Source: Phoma sp. XZ068
Taxonomy: Eukaryota > Ascomycota > Dothideomycetes > Pleosporales > Didymellaceae
DNA: 64,000 nucleotides
Assembly (NCBI GenBank): GCA_004835665.1
Contig: RBKR01000019.1
Location: 1,157,272 to 1,221,271, forward strand
Reading direction: 5' to 3'
Shown piece after piece: positions 10,541 to 22,720 of the stretch (position 1 is its first letter; each line of letters begins with the position of its first letter). The translations under genes were made by a program, and so were the position numbers. Under the pieces are notes generated by a model. It did not search any database. It saw nothing but the letters and a program-made list of their open reading frames with translations, and was not told the origin of the DNA.

Positions 10541-12761
10541 GAGGCTTCCCGACGGTGGGAGGATAGAGCTTGAACGTGGTCCGGCTCAGGCGTCAGGGCC
10601 TAGCCCTTTCGTCGCACTTTTTAAATTGATGTACATATCTTTAACTGAACCATTTACTACATTCCTCATCACAGAACCCTGTCAGTGAGTGAAAATTGCG
10701 CAACACATGACGTCCAAATACCTGGAAATCGAGCGGCCGTCGTCGTTCTGCAGAAATTTGTGGTCTCGAGGCTTTGTTTTCGTGTTGGAAATTGCTGACG
10801 TGCTTCACTGTAACTCTGCTCGTGGTAGAAAGGTTCTGACCCCAGCCCTTGTCGTGCTTATTACGCTATGTCAGTGCCGTGAGATAATATCCTTCACTTC
10901 GACGCATCGATGATCATTCATTGCACGGTAACCACAAGGCTAGCTATTGCCCTTCCAGGTCAATGAAGTAGCAACAAGGAAGGTTTGTGCAGAGCCATAG
11001 AAAAGACGAATCAGGCAAGTATTTAAAAACACGAGGTTTACTCTACTCGCACTGTATTTGATTGTTCATGCGCCTGAATTCACAACTTCGTGATTGGCCT
11101 TAAGAATTACCATATACAGGTACCTTAGACAGTATAGTTTGTATCTTTACAATTAAGATTATAATTTTACAAGTATATTACTTAAACCTACTAGTATTGT
11201 GCTGGTGTAGGAGGAGCACGTCCCGTATGCTCACCCGTTGAACGCAGTGGCACTATGGTAGACAAGGAAACCGGAATAGTCGAGTATCCATGGCAGTGGC
11301 ATGGTACAATAAACCAATTCTTGTTTTTTTGTTAATACCTATTGTGGGTTGTTCTTTTCCAAGGATTTCTACTCTAATACTAACTATACTATCGGTTGTA
11401 CAAATTACTAAGCACTTCGGCCACCACCCAGGTGGCTACCTTGTACTCCGGCACAGTATTAGTACTCTATACGAAGGACTTAATTATAACTTACTTAACT
11501 GTAATACTATTCTATAATCTAATGGTCCGTTTTATCACAGATAGCTCACACTGACGGACAGGTTGCCATTGTTAGTCTCTCATTCTAGTTGTTAGGTAGC
11601 TATAATACGGAAGGACCAATTCTGAGAGAGTTGGTGTTGCCTGATGATCTGCATCATTATTTTTTATTGCACTGCGCGGATGGGCAACCAAAAGAGGGAG
11701 CAGGAGATGGCAGCGCTCATAGTTCAGCAACGTGGAGAAGAACAGGTTGGTATCAGCATCGACTCTGATCTGACTGAGAAGCAAGACAAGCTGTTCCGCT
11801 ACAGCTATCAGACTTTGGTAGACTCATATACCACACTTTTGGATATTGCACAGTTGGGCAATAAAATCCACGCGAGTGAATGCCTAAATACATATGATGA
11901 AGTCGTAAAACTGTGGCCGTTTCGTTTCCGTACTCATTGGAAGATGGTTAGGTTGTCAGGGAAGCTGGATGGTAGTCGTGTAATTGAGGAGCGTAGCAGC
12001 TTTAGAAGCAATATCTAGCATGTGGTGATAGTCGTACAACGCAAGAGCTGGCCACTGATTACATTCTTGACTTTGATTTGCAAAGTTGAACAACCCTCTA
12101 AAAGTAATTGTTCTGAACCCATGAAAAACGAAATCTGATGCTTCAGCATTCCAAACAAAAGAACTTCATAGTACAACTGTTCTATCCACAATGGATTGAT
12201 GGATCCCCCAATGATACATCGACGCAATTCAAACGCCTGCACCCAAAGACTTGAACATTGATTTGAATTCCATCTCTAAATTCTTCTTGAATCATCAGGG
12301 TCATCTATATCTACATACGCCATGCTTGGTTGCGTTCTTGCTCAAGCCCACAGATCGCAATGTTGCCAATTAGACCAGAGTTCAATTTAGTTTGCCGGCC
12401 ATCGTCTACCAAAAGCAGAATGACCGTGAACACGTACATCATGGTCAGACAGGCGAAGACTATACAGTTGTTCCATTTTAGGATGCAGGATCAAACTGTG
12501 ACGAGCTGATGAAGGACAAAGCTGTCTCCACCAGCAGCTGCATGGGTCAAGGGTCTTCAAATGAAAGAGCAGGCGGTAGATACCAGCAATCCCCCTACAA
12601 GCACTTTGAGGGTTATTATATTGCTATAGCTGCAGCAGGTAATGCTTTAAGGAATCCAAAACATAAGTTTCACTGAACGGCAGGCTTGAATAGTTGGAGA
12701 CTTTACAACAGAATTAAACACTCCACACTATCCCTTTATATCTTCTTTTGCAGATCTCGGA
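10541..12761. other. Gene-poor stretch with AT-rich, RIP-like sequence
   Basis: 11085-11560 is AT-rich and full of stops, resembling mildly mutated repeat DNA. 11644-12018 (+) is a 124-codon ATG-started frame (residues including LTEKQDKLFRYSYQTLVDSY) of unknown identity with no splice partners that I can see; it may be a relic. I support no gene here. Confidence 0.4.
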
Positions 12762-15471
12762 CTAACATCGCTGCTGTATAATAACTTTAAAGACCGCAGA
12801 AGGCACTTTTGGGAAATGAAACACAACTTTGTTTCGTTCCAATGAGGAAGAAACCTTCTCCCCATTACTCTCAGCATAGAATGCCTCAAAAGTAATCTCA
12901 GGCGCGTGTCTCAGAGCAACGACTGGCCTACAGCCTTCCCTTCTGCTCTGCAGTTTGAGTTCTAGAAACTTGCCCTGATGCCGTACGACAGCGTGTATGA
13001 ATCTCACATTGTCAACCTCAATGGTCAGATGCCCCAGTACAAAGAGTGTAAGACGACGCTGCACCCCATCAGCAGGTTTTACACGGTATTCGCCGTCACT
13101 AAATGAGACCTCGCCTCCATATGCATATAGCCCAATGATGGGGTCGTGTACCACAAGCACCGAGGCTGTGCGCAGAGCACCCCAGAATCCAAGATCAGCC
13201 TCCCCAGACCATGCCCACCACCTGTCAATGAATGAAATCCGCGACCATACGGGTTCTCTGCCCTCGCTTTGCCATAACCAGGAAGCTGCACCAATATTTG
13301 CCGGGTTGCATGAGATTTGTCCAGAGTTGATGTTGGCCCATCCGCCAAGGTATGCACCGTAAGTTGAGCGCAAGGAGTCTGCCAAAATCTCTTGCTGAAG
13401 TATGGAAGAAGAAGTGCGGATGGATGCGGAGGCGATGAGATAGCATTGCTGCTGCCATGCCCCAAGTTGTGTCTTGTAGCCAAGGTTCCAGTATTATTCA
13501 CCCATCATGCGGTTGTCTGAGCTGTAGAAGTACCAGAGAGGTTGCAATCCCCGGCTTGCGAGAGATGCGTTTTGTGTCTTTTCTATCAGGCTTCTGTTTT
13601 GATTTCCATGGACTGCAGCGAAAGCAGAGACTGCTTCAAATCCAGTTGTGTCGATGGTCATCTCCGAAGCAAAGGGATATTTGATCTGCCTGAAATAGGA
13701 GAGCTTCCTTTGTACATACCCCTGCAATGTCTGCGACTGAGACAAAAGTCCCTCAAATTTTAATGCATTGATAATCTCGGGTACTATGGACTCACCCATC
13801 AGCCCGAGCTCGTTGGCTGCGTTGCCAATTGGATTTGGTAGGGGAATCTTGGAGTACATGGCGTTCAAAACCTCGTAAGCAAAGGTCAGGTACTCGAGAG
13901 GGTCATAGCGCATGTGGACATCATCATACGCTTTCCCAATTGTGTACATGTTGAAGAACGTGTTTGCAACATGGGTGTAGTTGTACGCTCTCCAGATGCC
14001 GGTGTCTTCTGGCTGATCATCTTGACTGTCAAACCATCGATAAATCTGAAATGTTCATTTGCCATCCGGCCCTCGTGCGCCCATCAAATAACCGAATAAG
14101 AAGTGCTCAATGTGATAGTCGATTGAGGAAATTTCTGATTGCTCAGGAAATGTGATGCACTTTTCGGACAGGAACGCAGCAGGGGCTAGTCCTAAGTCAT
14201 CAGACCCACCAACAATCCACTCTTTCCAACCACCACCCGGATAGTCATCCCAGGTGATGAGATTCCGCGTGCTCATGTCCCATTGCAAAAAGGCGCCATT
14301 GTAACCTCTGGTTGTCTTTGCCTGTGGATATGCTGCCACAAATGCGGCACGCTTCTTAATCAAGGTTGCGATCGGCTCGACAGAGTAATACTGCAGAACG
14401 CTACATCGCGAACCACTGAACTTGACAACTACATTGTTCGCCCCAGGATCGAAGAAATCGCAGTTTGTAGATCTCGTATCCGTTGGACATCCCGGCGTGT
14501 GTTATTTGAATCTTTTTTCCACCCTCTCTGTGTGATGCGTCGATGCGTTCTAAGCAGCGGAGCGCGAGAGTCGCTGTAGTATCTGATGGAATTACCATCC
14601 CAGGCATCGAAACCACGTCAAGGCCACCAGAAGTGTAGATGGCGTTGCGAAGATCCGGATAGTTTGAAGCCCATCTAAAGCTCAACCCGTATTCCTGAGA
14701 AGCTCCTGGAGCGAGGGTGAGTGAACTAGCCGGCAGATACCTTCTTGTCAGATCCGTTCCGTCCGAAGAGGTATGCGCAGAGTGGATATAATACTCTAGA
14801 AGACCGGCCCATTGTGGTAGGTTCTCTCCATATATCCTTTGACCTTCTCTGTGCCTCCGGGTGAACTCCAAACGTGTATTAGGGTGCGTTGCCATGACCA
14901 ACATCGAACCCTCGCCATTGGGCCGCTGCCAGTAGACATAAGATCCGTGCTTCGCCACAAAGGAATGGCCGTGCACGCGTTGCTCGTAATTTTGCGTCCG
15001 ATCATCGCCCCAGAAGGAGTTCATGGGTAATGGCATGCCGATGTCTTCAAAGACAAAGACTTTCGATGTATCGTTCGTAATTTTGATCGTCCAATGCAGC
15101 ACTGAGCGTGAAGGCTCAGACAAAGCATATGATTCCCTAACAGAGAACCCACGGAAGCCCGTCGGGTGTTTTGAATCACCCTGATAGCTGATAGTGATAC
15201 AATCTTCAGAGTGTGTGACTGATAGTCGATCCTGCGTAAAGCCGGAGGTCATCGTTGTACCAGCGGCTTCATCGTCGTGTTTGACATAAAAAATGAGGTC
15301 TCCTGGAAACTTAGAGTCTTTTACTTTAAAACTAGGTGCTTCAGTAGCGATCAGAACGAAATTGGTGCCATAGGCGTCGGTGGGGTCGCGTATCGTCTCA
15401 ATGATGGCATTCTTTGGATCAACCTGAACGTAGAAACGATCTGATACCAGGGTGATAGGAGCTTCCTGCAT
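12762..15471 (-). pseudogene. Broken DUF5695-like protein gene (probable carbohydrate-active enzyme)
   Basis: The minus strand from ATG 15471 to TAG 12762-12764 encodes one long protein in pieces. Damage: (1) an AAA run at 14455-14457 (TTT on minus) carries one extra base, since removing it joins ...YKLRF to DPGANNVVVKFSG; (2) TGA at 14055-14057 where the context (DGK-x-TFQIYRWF) fits TGG; (3) TAA at 13494-13496 between NRMMGE and YWNLGYKTQLGAW; (4) a frame change between about 13385 and 13480 before LADSLRSTYGAYLGGW. Conserved-looking parts remain: an N-terminal beta-rich half, then WDMSTRNLITWDDYPGG, and RWWAWSGEADLGFWG near the end. I assign it to the fungal DUF5695 type (~900 aa, glycosidase-like) from memory of such motifs; the biochemical role is not established. 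Homopolymer sequencing error could explain lesion 1 but not all four. Confidence 0.7.
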
Positions 15472-16104
15472 GATTTGTAGAAAGAAACTGGGTCTTGTGT
15501 GCACGAAGTGCTGCCAAAAGCGAAGGAGAGATGTAGGTGAGTTTTGTTATGTAGCCCTCGACCCTACGTCTTGTTGAAAACCATCAACTCCCCCTGCTAG
15601 ACAGGGTACCAGCAGGTGATTTGCGATCAGGCTACGCAGTTTGGCAAGGTTCGCCGGACACGGAGCACAGTTCCGTGGGAATTTTATATTGTCGTTCCAT
15701 CGTGCCTGCCTGACTTAGCTGGTTCACCAGAAGTGAAAATAAACTCCACCAGTGTGAGCCACATGAAGGTTGCCAAAGCCGCTATCACAGAACGTACACA
15801 CTCATCACCGACATTATCAACCATTCAAATCCGCAAATGTGCCGCCAGGTGTCGGGTCGGAGCCGTGGCGGCGTATGCACACATGATAGGTCTGGGCACT
15901 CGAAGCCCCCTAATAGACGCGTGCCAAAGCCGCCGACACAAAACCAGCATGACTTTTTGATTGCTCATTAAATAATCGTAAGGGAATGTGCCTCCGCAAT
16001 TCGACCTGAAATATCGCCGCGCCACACATCTAAGTTGCAACGGGGCTGCTATAGCGTCGTTAGTCTCAGCTCACCAGCGGCGGCCTTCAGCTCATCCCCG
16101 CAAT

Positions 16105-16124
16105 GCGGAGTCTAGGGTCTCCGC
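16105..16124. promoter_or_regulatory. Candidate Zn(II)2Cys6 regulator palindrome
   Basis: A perfect 6-bp inverted repeat, GCGGAG...CTCCGC, with an 8-bp spacer, i.e. CGG-N12-CCG, 39 bp upstream of the TATA box of the transporter gene. Inverted CGG triplets are the usual target of fungal binuclear zinc-cluster activators; the cognate factor is unknown. Confidence 0.4.
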
Positions 16125-16162
16125 TTGAATCTAGACATCGGTCGGAGGTCATAAATGGAGTC

Positions 16163-16168
16163 TATAAA
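16163..16168 (+). promoter_or_regulatory. TATA box of the sugar transporter pseudogene
   Basis: TATAAA lies 61 bp upstream of the ATG at 16229 and just downstream of the CGG palindrome. Confidence 0.5.
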
Positions 16169-16228
16169 ACACCAATACTGCTATCAAGTTCATCACAGAC
16201 TCAAGCCAGCAACAGCAAAACCCTCACA

Positions 16229-18151
16229 ATGACACTATTCCATCTTTCAGCCAAATGGCACAACATGGACGCTCAGAAGCGAAGGGGATTGGAATTATTT
16301 CTCATTCTCTGCATGGCGTGGCTTTTCTACGCCTTAGACGGCTCGGTCATCAGCGTTCTTATCACTAACGCCGATTTTAAGAGGGTTCGTCTTTCAATTA
16401 CCCATGTCATGTCTTTCAACAGTTTCTTCACTCATCTTCCGTATGCGCCAGGGACTAACAGTTGCCTGGTAGACCTTTAAACTTGACGCGAACCGACTTG
16501 GGCTATTTGGCCTGCTTCCTGCTGTTGGCGCTCTGATCAGTACTGTCGGGTTTGGTGCACTTATACCAAAGTATACTGGCCGCAAATGGGGAATTCAGAT
16601 AGCCACGTGCTGCGTTGTGTTAGGCATGATACTTCAAACATTCACTGACAAATGGGGTATGTATCAGTACACTACCCTCTATCAGCTTTCTAACAAAGTA
16701 TCCAGCTGCGCTCCTTATGGGAAGGATCATAATGGGCTTTGGTGGAGACTTGAACGGTTTGGTGCTTGGCTATTACGTGACTGAGGCATCTCCAAAGAAC
16801 GTCCGGGGAAGAAGCTTGATTTTTGTTCAGTAGTTCTCGAGTATGTTCCTCTCTATTGCGGGATATTGGGTGGCCTATGGTACGTCGATCGTTGCTCCGA
16901 CATTTGGTCTTCTCGAGCATTGTACTCACCCTCACTTTGATAGCCCTTGCATACCTCGACCAAGAGAAAGCCTACAGCTGGAAGATTGCGAATTCCCTTC
17001 AATTTGCGCCGGCTCTGGTATTCTTCATCCTGGTATTCAAACTGCCCGAATCCCCTCGATGGCTAGCCGGCAAATACCCGGATGACGATCTCCCGATGTT
17101 AAAGAGCTTATCGTGGCTTCGTGCTAAGCCCATGGACCATCCTGATGTCATCCTTGAAGCAAAGGAGATTCGGAAATACGACATGTGGGCACGGGAACAC
17201 GAGTCAATGAACCCCTTGAATCTGTTTTCTGAGAAGCGCCTCAGAAAACGATACGGCTACGCCTTAGTACCTCTCCTGCAACAGCAATTCTCCGGCGTTG
17301 GCCTGTTGACTGTAAGTTATTCTCTCTCACATAGTCTCCTGAAGATGCTGATCAACCCCTAGATATACGCTGCCATTATCTACCAACAACTCGGGCTCCA
17401 AACGCAGCGGAAACGCTCTACTTCTCAACGCCTGTCTACAGATTCTATATGCCGCAGCCGCTCTGGGGTCCTCGTACTTTGTGGAACGAATTGGTCGTCG
17501 CAAGTGTATTGTGTCAGCATCTAGCATACAAACGATTGGTCTGGCATTTATTTGTGGCCTTGTAGTTGGCACCCAGGGGCAGAACAACAAGATCGCGAAT
17601 GCCTTCATCGGTATGCACAACCCCTGAGTTAGATGGGTTACACCCATTAACAACACTTAGCTGTTTTCATCGTCATAAACACGGCTGTATACTGGCTCCT
17701 TTCCACAGGCCCTTGTGTTGTTTACGTCAACGAGATCTTCCCCACCCCCGTACGTGAGATGGGCGTCGGCAACGCCAATGCCATTCCGATTGGCATTGCT
17801 GTGGCCTTGGGTCAGCAATTGCCTACTGCTACGGATAAGCTCGGTCCCTATTCTTACTGCATTCTTCTCGGAACTTGCGCGCTTGGAACGGTGCTTTGTT
17901 GGGTCTTTGTCAGAGAGACAAAAGGTCTGTCGATTGAGCGCATTGATGTGGTATGTATTACCTGGTTTTGAGAATGTATATATACTAATCTAACGTAGCT
18001 CTTCGGAGAAGAAGATCATGTAGCCGAGATGGAGGACCGTCCTGATGGTGTGCACCGGCACAGCTTTCAGCTGAATGAGCAAGCTATCAAAGGCACTACT
18101 GAAAAGTATGCTAGTTCTGTTGAACATCGAGAAGTAGACAAGCCATGCTAG
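16229..18151 (+). pseudogene. Broken MFS sugar transporter (lactose/hexose permease type)
   Basis: The gene can be followed through at least seven exons: 16229-16384, 16473-16656, 16706-16879, 16944 onward, and so on, ending at TAG 18149-18151. Sugar-porter signatures are visible: PESPRWLAGKYP, GRIIMGFGGDLNG, LLQQQFSGVGLLT, RIGRRKCI and RETKGLSIERID. Two lesions break it. TAG at 16831-16833 sits in FVQ-x-FSSMF, where CAG (Gln) is the likely ancestral codon, and one surplus base near 17401-17406 (after YQQLGLQT) shifts the frame; past it the other frame reads on as SGNALLLNACLQ. Introns and tail (LFGEEDHVAEMEDR) are otherwise normal, so decay is recent. The family imports mono- or disaccharides at the plasma membrane. 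Its divergent neighbour is also broken. Confidence 0.78.
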
Positions 18152-19295
18152 AGGACTCTACGGCTAGCGGCTGGAAAGCAGCCTCCGGAGCAGATGTGTC
18201 TGTAAGCAGTAACCGCAACAACTATAAGCCTATACGGGAACGGTATATGGGGCCAGTTGACTCTCGTACACGATAGAAGGTTTCTTAAGAGTATACGTCG
18301 ATACTTTTCTAAGAAACACCTATGTAAGTCTCTGTAGTAGCAATAGTCTAACTTTCAAAGAAATCGAAGTATATGTATATGTACTATAGTAGCAATAAGA
18401 GCTTTACTACTATTTATTTAGCTCTACTTAAGTATATTGAAGGACTAGAGTTGAACATAGACTAGTGGGAAAACTTTGTCATAAAGACATTTCAGAGATA
18501 GTCTTTATTTTCCTTTGTGCTTGCTTTGTTGTCCTCTTGGTACGAGTATTCGCGTGGTAGAAGGTATCACTATCGTAGCTTTCACCTTTTTTGACATCAA
18601 TAGTGCCTCAGAGTCACCGCATTCGCAAGGGTTGAGTTTGGCGTACGGTCATTTCAATGGAACTTGTGGTCGTACTCCAGCTAATATTCGTACTTAGTCG
18701 TGGCTCACCTGAACGCAGGACTGGCTTTCGATATCGGACAGACCCTAATGCTCTCATCGAAGGCAAGATCTATGCCCATATTGGCCGCTTGCCTGATGTG
18801 CAAAGAGCTATAATAGCTGCTGTGTACGCCTTCGCTGATCCTCGCTTCCCAGGGTTACTGTTAGCGAAGCAACCCTTCTCTATGTTAATGTCTCGAATCC
18901 CATTGGTCTCGCATTCAATCGGAAACTATTCACCTAAACTCAATCGTTATGTTTCCCCAGCCGAGACGGCTCTGGCATCGCGCTTTAGTCGCTATGGTTG
19001 CCTGTCTTCACCAAAAAGAAAAGAGAAGTAACAGCTGTTGTGCTTTGTTAACCAGTGTGAATACACTGTCTAACTCCAGAAAATATATACTGTCACGCGT
19101 CGAAAGACCTTTAAGCTTCTCGAATTCTTTGTTAAGGTCTCGGTGTTGCTATACCCTTCAAGCTTTGAAGATATCTGTACGCAACACTGGTAAACGGGAA
19201 ATCAGGCTATATAGATTATAGAGTAAGAACAGTCAAAAATTCTTGCTAGACTTGGTAGATTACTCTTATTCTTTCATAATCCGCGAAATAGGATT
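18152..19295. other. Intergenic, partly AT-rich, no supported gene
   Basis: 18281-18325 can fold as an imperfect hairpin (GGTTTCTTAAGAGTA against TACTTTTCTAAGAAACACC). 18657-19031 holds an open frame (GRLPDVQRAIIAAVYAFADP) without clear gene structure. The 3' end includes the downstream region of the convergent amine oxidase. Confidence 0.4.
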
Positions 19296-20750
19296 TTACC
19301 TGCCAGACAGTATCTCCTTCGCCGCCCTCTCTCCACTACGAATAGCGCCATCCATGTATCCCGTCCAATATTCGCTCGTTTCGGTACCCGCAAAATGCAG
19401 TCCATCCGAACTCTGTCTTAAGGCAGCGCCATATCGGCTGAGTATATTTGGCGGCGCAATGGCAGTTGGGCCACCGCGGGACCACTCCTCCAAGTCCCAG
19501 CGGAACAAAACAAACTCGGTCACATTGGCTGCACTTGGTCCAAAATATCTCACGTAGTCAGACGTGATTCTCTTCTGGCCCTCCTTACTTGGAAGTTTGT
19601 CAAGTGCACGCATCTCATCTCCGAGAATAAAGCCCAAAATTGCGCCAAAGGAGGAGTCATGAGGTGTGCTGTCGAAGGTGACACGGACAGAGCCAGAGTC
19701 TGAATTGACCTGGGCGCTTAGGTTCTCCGTTGTTCGCCAAAAAGGAGTAGTGTAGACGGCAATGCCTTTCCCCAATGCCCCCATTTTTGTGTGTTGGTTC
19801 AGCCGCTGCCGATTCGCGGGTAGTGAGGGGTTGAACGTAATCTGACGTAGCAACGGAGGCGCCATAGCCAAAACAACGCTCTGGGCTAGTACAGTCCCAG
19901 CTCGAGAGACAATTTTGTAGCCTTTATGGTTTTTCGATATACTGACGACAGGAGCCTTAAGAACCACGTGTTCCATGCCGACTGCTTTGGCCAAACGTTC
20001 GGGAATGAGACCAGTGCCACCTTTGACGCGCAATTCCTGCGCACCATTCTCAACTGCGATAAGTCTGCCCAGACTTCCAACTGTTGTTTCATTCCCAGCG
20101 GCGGCTATGTATGCGATAACATACAGCAACGATATTTCATCGGGTTCGACAGAAAAGATGGCCTTGCAAGCAGTGGTGAGAACGAATCTTGCATCAGAAT
20201 AATTGGCGTAGTTATCCAGGAAGTGGCCGAAGGTCTGGCTGTCCCATTTTGCAGCCTGAGGATGTGACCAGGGGGCACTGGTATTGATCTCAGCTGCCCA
20301 AGCATCCAGTTGCGCTTGCGCAGTCGCAATTTGTATGAGAGATAAAGTATCAACTGGAGGCGCGCCTCCGAGCTGCGGATCAGGACTGAAGACTAGTCGA
20401 GTGTCATTGCGCCACAACACTGAGTCTCCCTGGTTGTACGTTGTAAAGGTCTCGAGTCCCAGGTCGGAGATCATCTTGAGTACTTTGTCCTGGGTCGGTC
20501 CAACAAATTCAGCGCCCACCTCGGTCACGCCTCCATTGGTGAGTGGATAGTTGTAGACTTTACCACCAACACGGTCTCTGGCTTCCAGGACTACCACAGA
20601 TTTTCCACCATTGAGAAGGGCTTTTGCAGCTGTGAGACCAGATAATCCTGCGCCTACTACGACCACATCTACTGACTCGGGCACAGCTGTAGAGGATATC
20701 GGCTGGAGCAGTGGGGCGAGTAGAGGAATGGACCATGTCAAAGAACGCAT
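19296..20750 (-). CDS. Secreted/vacuolar flavin-containing amine oxidase
   Basis: Single exon, 484 aa, starting at ATG 20750 (an upstream in-frame TTG is not used). Residues 1 to about 22 are a hydrophobic signal peptide. The FAD dinucleotide-binding motif VVVVGAGLSGLTAAKAL lies at 29-45, followed by VVVLEARDRVGGKVYNY, the standard second FAD segment. The C-terminal GTETSEYWTGYMDGAIRSGE is the FAD/active-site closing motif of the monoamine oxidase family, and several NxS/T sites suit secretion. Fungal enzymes of this kind oxidise primary amines or polyamines to aldehyde, ammonia and H2O2, giving access to amine nitrogen; the substrate cannot be fixed. On minus, a TATATA-like box lies about 105 bp upstream (near 20852-20857). 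The gene is intact although the AT-rich retroelement block starts only 0.9 kb away. Confidence 0.9.
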   Translation of the reverse strand: MRSLTWSIPLLAPLLQPISSTAVPESVDVVVVGAGLSGLTAAKALLNGGKSVVVLEARDRVGGKVYNYPLTNGGVTEVGAEFVGPTQDKVLKMISDLGLETFTTYNQGDSVLWRNDTRLVFSPDPQLGGAPPVDTLSLIQIATAQAQLDAWAAEINTSAPWSHPQAAKWDSQTFGHFLDNYANYSDARFVLTTACKAIFSVEPDEISLLYVIAYIAAAGNETTVGSLGRLIAVENGAQELRVKGGTGLIPERLAKAVGMEHVVLKAPVVSISKNHKGYKIVSRAGTVLAQSVVLAMAPPLLRQITFNPSLPANRQRLNQHTKMGALGKGIAVYTTPFWRTTENLSAQVNSDSGSVRVTFDSTPHDSSFGAILGFILGDEMRALDKLPSKEGQKRITSDYVRYFGPSAANVTEFVLFRWDLEEWSRGGPTAIAPPNILSRYGAALRQSSDGLHFAGTETSEYWTGYMDGAIRSGERAAKEILSGR

Positions 20751-21645
20751 TTTATATAGTAGCAATAACGAATCAAGATGTATTGTTGGTAAAAGTTGAA
20801 AGATTGTAGTGACTTGTGAGTTGATGCGTGATTGGGAATGACTGTTGCACTTATATACCTCAAGTGGCGGTACAACATCAATGTCTCTGGCTCATTCAAT
20901 TCGTAAGCTTACTCTGGTCCTGCCTCGGTTCGATTGCGGAAATACTTGGCTTGATAGAGGTTTCCCAATACGAAAATAATCCTGGATGAATGATGCATGA
21001 AGGATACACCCTAGGGTGTCATTCGACGCTGTCATTCGACGCTGCTCTGAAAACAGTCTTTAGTCATTCGTGCAACCAATTACTATCGTTGTATTTTCAG
21101 CATCCGAATAAAGTGGTCTTCTGCAGGAAGTACCGGGGCATGCGTCTGCCGAGTCAGCGCTGTGTAGCAACAATGCTGTCTCAATTGCTAGGCAGGTTGC
21201 CTAACCAGCCACCATCCAAGGGAAGTATGACATAGTGTCGGAACCGAAGAAAAATCCGAGATGCGGAGCAGGGGTCCTGGTAACAAAAAGGAGGCTTTGT
21301 GGTTGAGGTCCGTCAGCCGGATAAGTTCGGGGAGCCAAGACATCCGAATCAGGCTCAGCCACCAGGCTACCCCGCGGCACTTGCATTCAGCCACAAAGTG
21401 CCTCTAGGTAGCATTAATTACAACCGAAGACCAGGATAAATATCGCACTTTAGTAGATACAGGTTCAGTTGCAAGCTGCGAATATACTTAGTATTCGGCT
21501 AGAAAACTATACTGCGTTATCTCCTATTAACGTACCCTACGGGCAAGTTGTTACAGTACTTAGCCAAAAGTCTATTTGCCCAAAACGCACAGGCTATAAC
21601 TACCCTATAATTCTTAAGAACAGCACCTTCTTTAACACTATACTA
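20751..21645. other. Promoter of the amine oxidase, then a retroelement protease remnant
   Basis: 20751-21400 is ordinary intergenic sequence with the divergent promoter side of the oxidase. From about 21420 the plus strand reads KYRTLVDTGSVAS, the aspartic-protease motif (D-T-G) of a retroelement polyprotein, followed by frames with stops up to element A. It is a short unclassified relic of a different element from A-C. Confidence 0.4.
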
Positions 21646-22146
21646 TGTTAAGGTTATAAACTAAGCAAAGCTTGTAAATACTTCTAAGGTTAGTTCTCTA
21701 GGATAAGTGCTAGTATAGGAGGGGTTAGTATAGATACCTAGTAAAACACTATAACAACTATAGGGTTAACAATAAGTAGTACAGATAGTTAATCTGTCTA
21801 GCTTAAAAGTTAGGTTAAGTTCTAATAATAAAGTTAATTAATAAGGTTAAATATAATGCTATAAGGGTAGTGTTCCTAATTGCTATATACTATAATAATT
21901 ATAGTAGCTTACCTAGCTTATTATAAGCTATATAAGCTAAGATTACTAAGCTTAATATAAGCTGTATAAGCCCTTATATATAGTCTACCTAGCTTACTTA
22001 CTAAGAGGTAAGCTTATTATATAACCTATAATAAAACTGCACTATAACTATACTATATAGAAAGCCTTATATAATTATTATATTAGAGCTATTAGTATCT
22101 AAGGCTATTAGTATTCTAGTTAGCTAGTTATAAGTAGATTATAATA
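21646..22146 (-). repeat. 3' LTR of copy A
   Basis: Starts TGTTAAGGTT and ends GATTATAATA; pairs with 27975-28476. The inner edge abuts CTATCCTTTC, matching the pol/LTR junction of copy B in reverse. Confidence 0.85.
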
Positions 22147-22149
22147 CTA

Positions 22150-22720
22150 TCCTTTCTTCTTCTAGAACTTACCTTAAGTTTTATTAGCTATTCTTTATAA
22201 GTATAGCCTTACTACTACTTAGTTCCTATTATATTATTATATTCTCTACTACTTAAAAGTGTCTATATCTTAGTATTAAAATCTATTACTATAATACTAT
22301 TATACCTATTTCTTATAATTATTACTTTACTTTAGGCTATAATTATTTTATTATACCTTCTATAAACTACCTAAAATATACTAAGTATATCTATATTAGG
22401 TGTTTATATATTAACCTATCTTAAGAGTCTTTAGATAAGATATAGGCTAAATATAAGAAGAAGGTAGAAGAAGATAAAAAGTTATTATCTAAAGTAATTA
22501 TATAATTACTATATAATAAGAAAATCCTAGCTTAAGTAAAGAATAGAGCTATAAAGAAGGCTAAGTGCCTAGTAAACAAGTTAGAAGAGTTAAGTAAAGA
22601 TATCTATACTAAGAAGATAAACTGCCTTATAGTAGATATACTAGTAGAGTATTCTTCTATAATATAAGCTATACTTAATTTACTAGATACCTCTATAAAC
22701 TTTAGAATAAGTTTAGTAGT
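22150..22720 (+). pseudogene. Antisense coiled-coil-like frame in copy A
   Basis: Between the chromodomain end of pol and the 3' LTR the strand opposite to pol reads a Lys/Glu-rich segment (KYKKKVEEDKKLLSKVI, then KNRAIKKAKCLVNKLEEL) interrupted by RIP-type stops. The same segment is found in copy B (34740-35240, minus). I do not recognise the protein. Confidence 0.4.

Larger units (their letters stand above)
15472..16228. promoter_or_regulatory. Bidirectional promoter of the broken DUF5695-like/sugar transporter pair
   Basis: 757 bp separate the two divergent ATGs (15471 minus, 16229 plus). No gene is visible. The transporter side has a Zn-cluster-type palindrome and a TATA box (listed separately) and GC-rich triplets such as CGGTCGG near 16139-16145. 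Confidence 0.5.
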
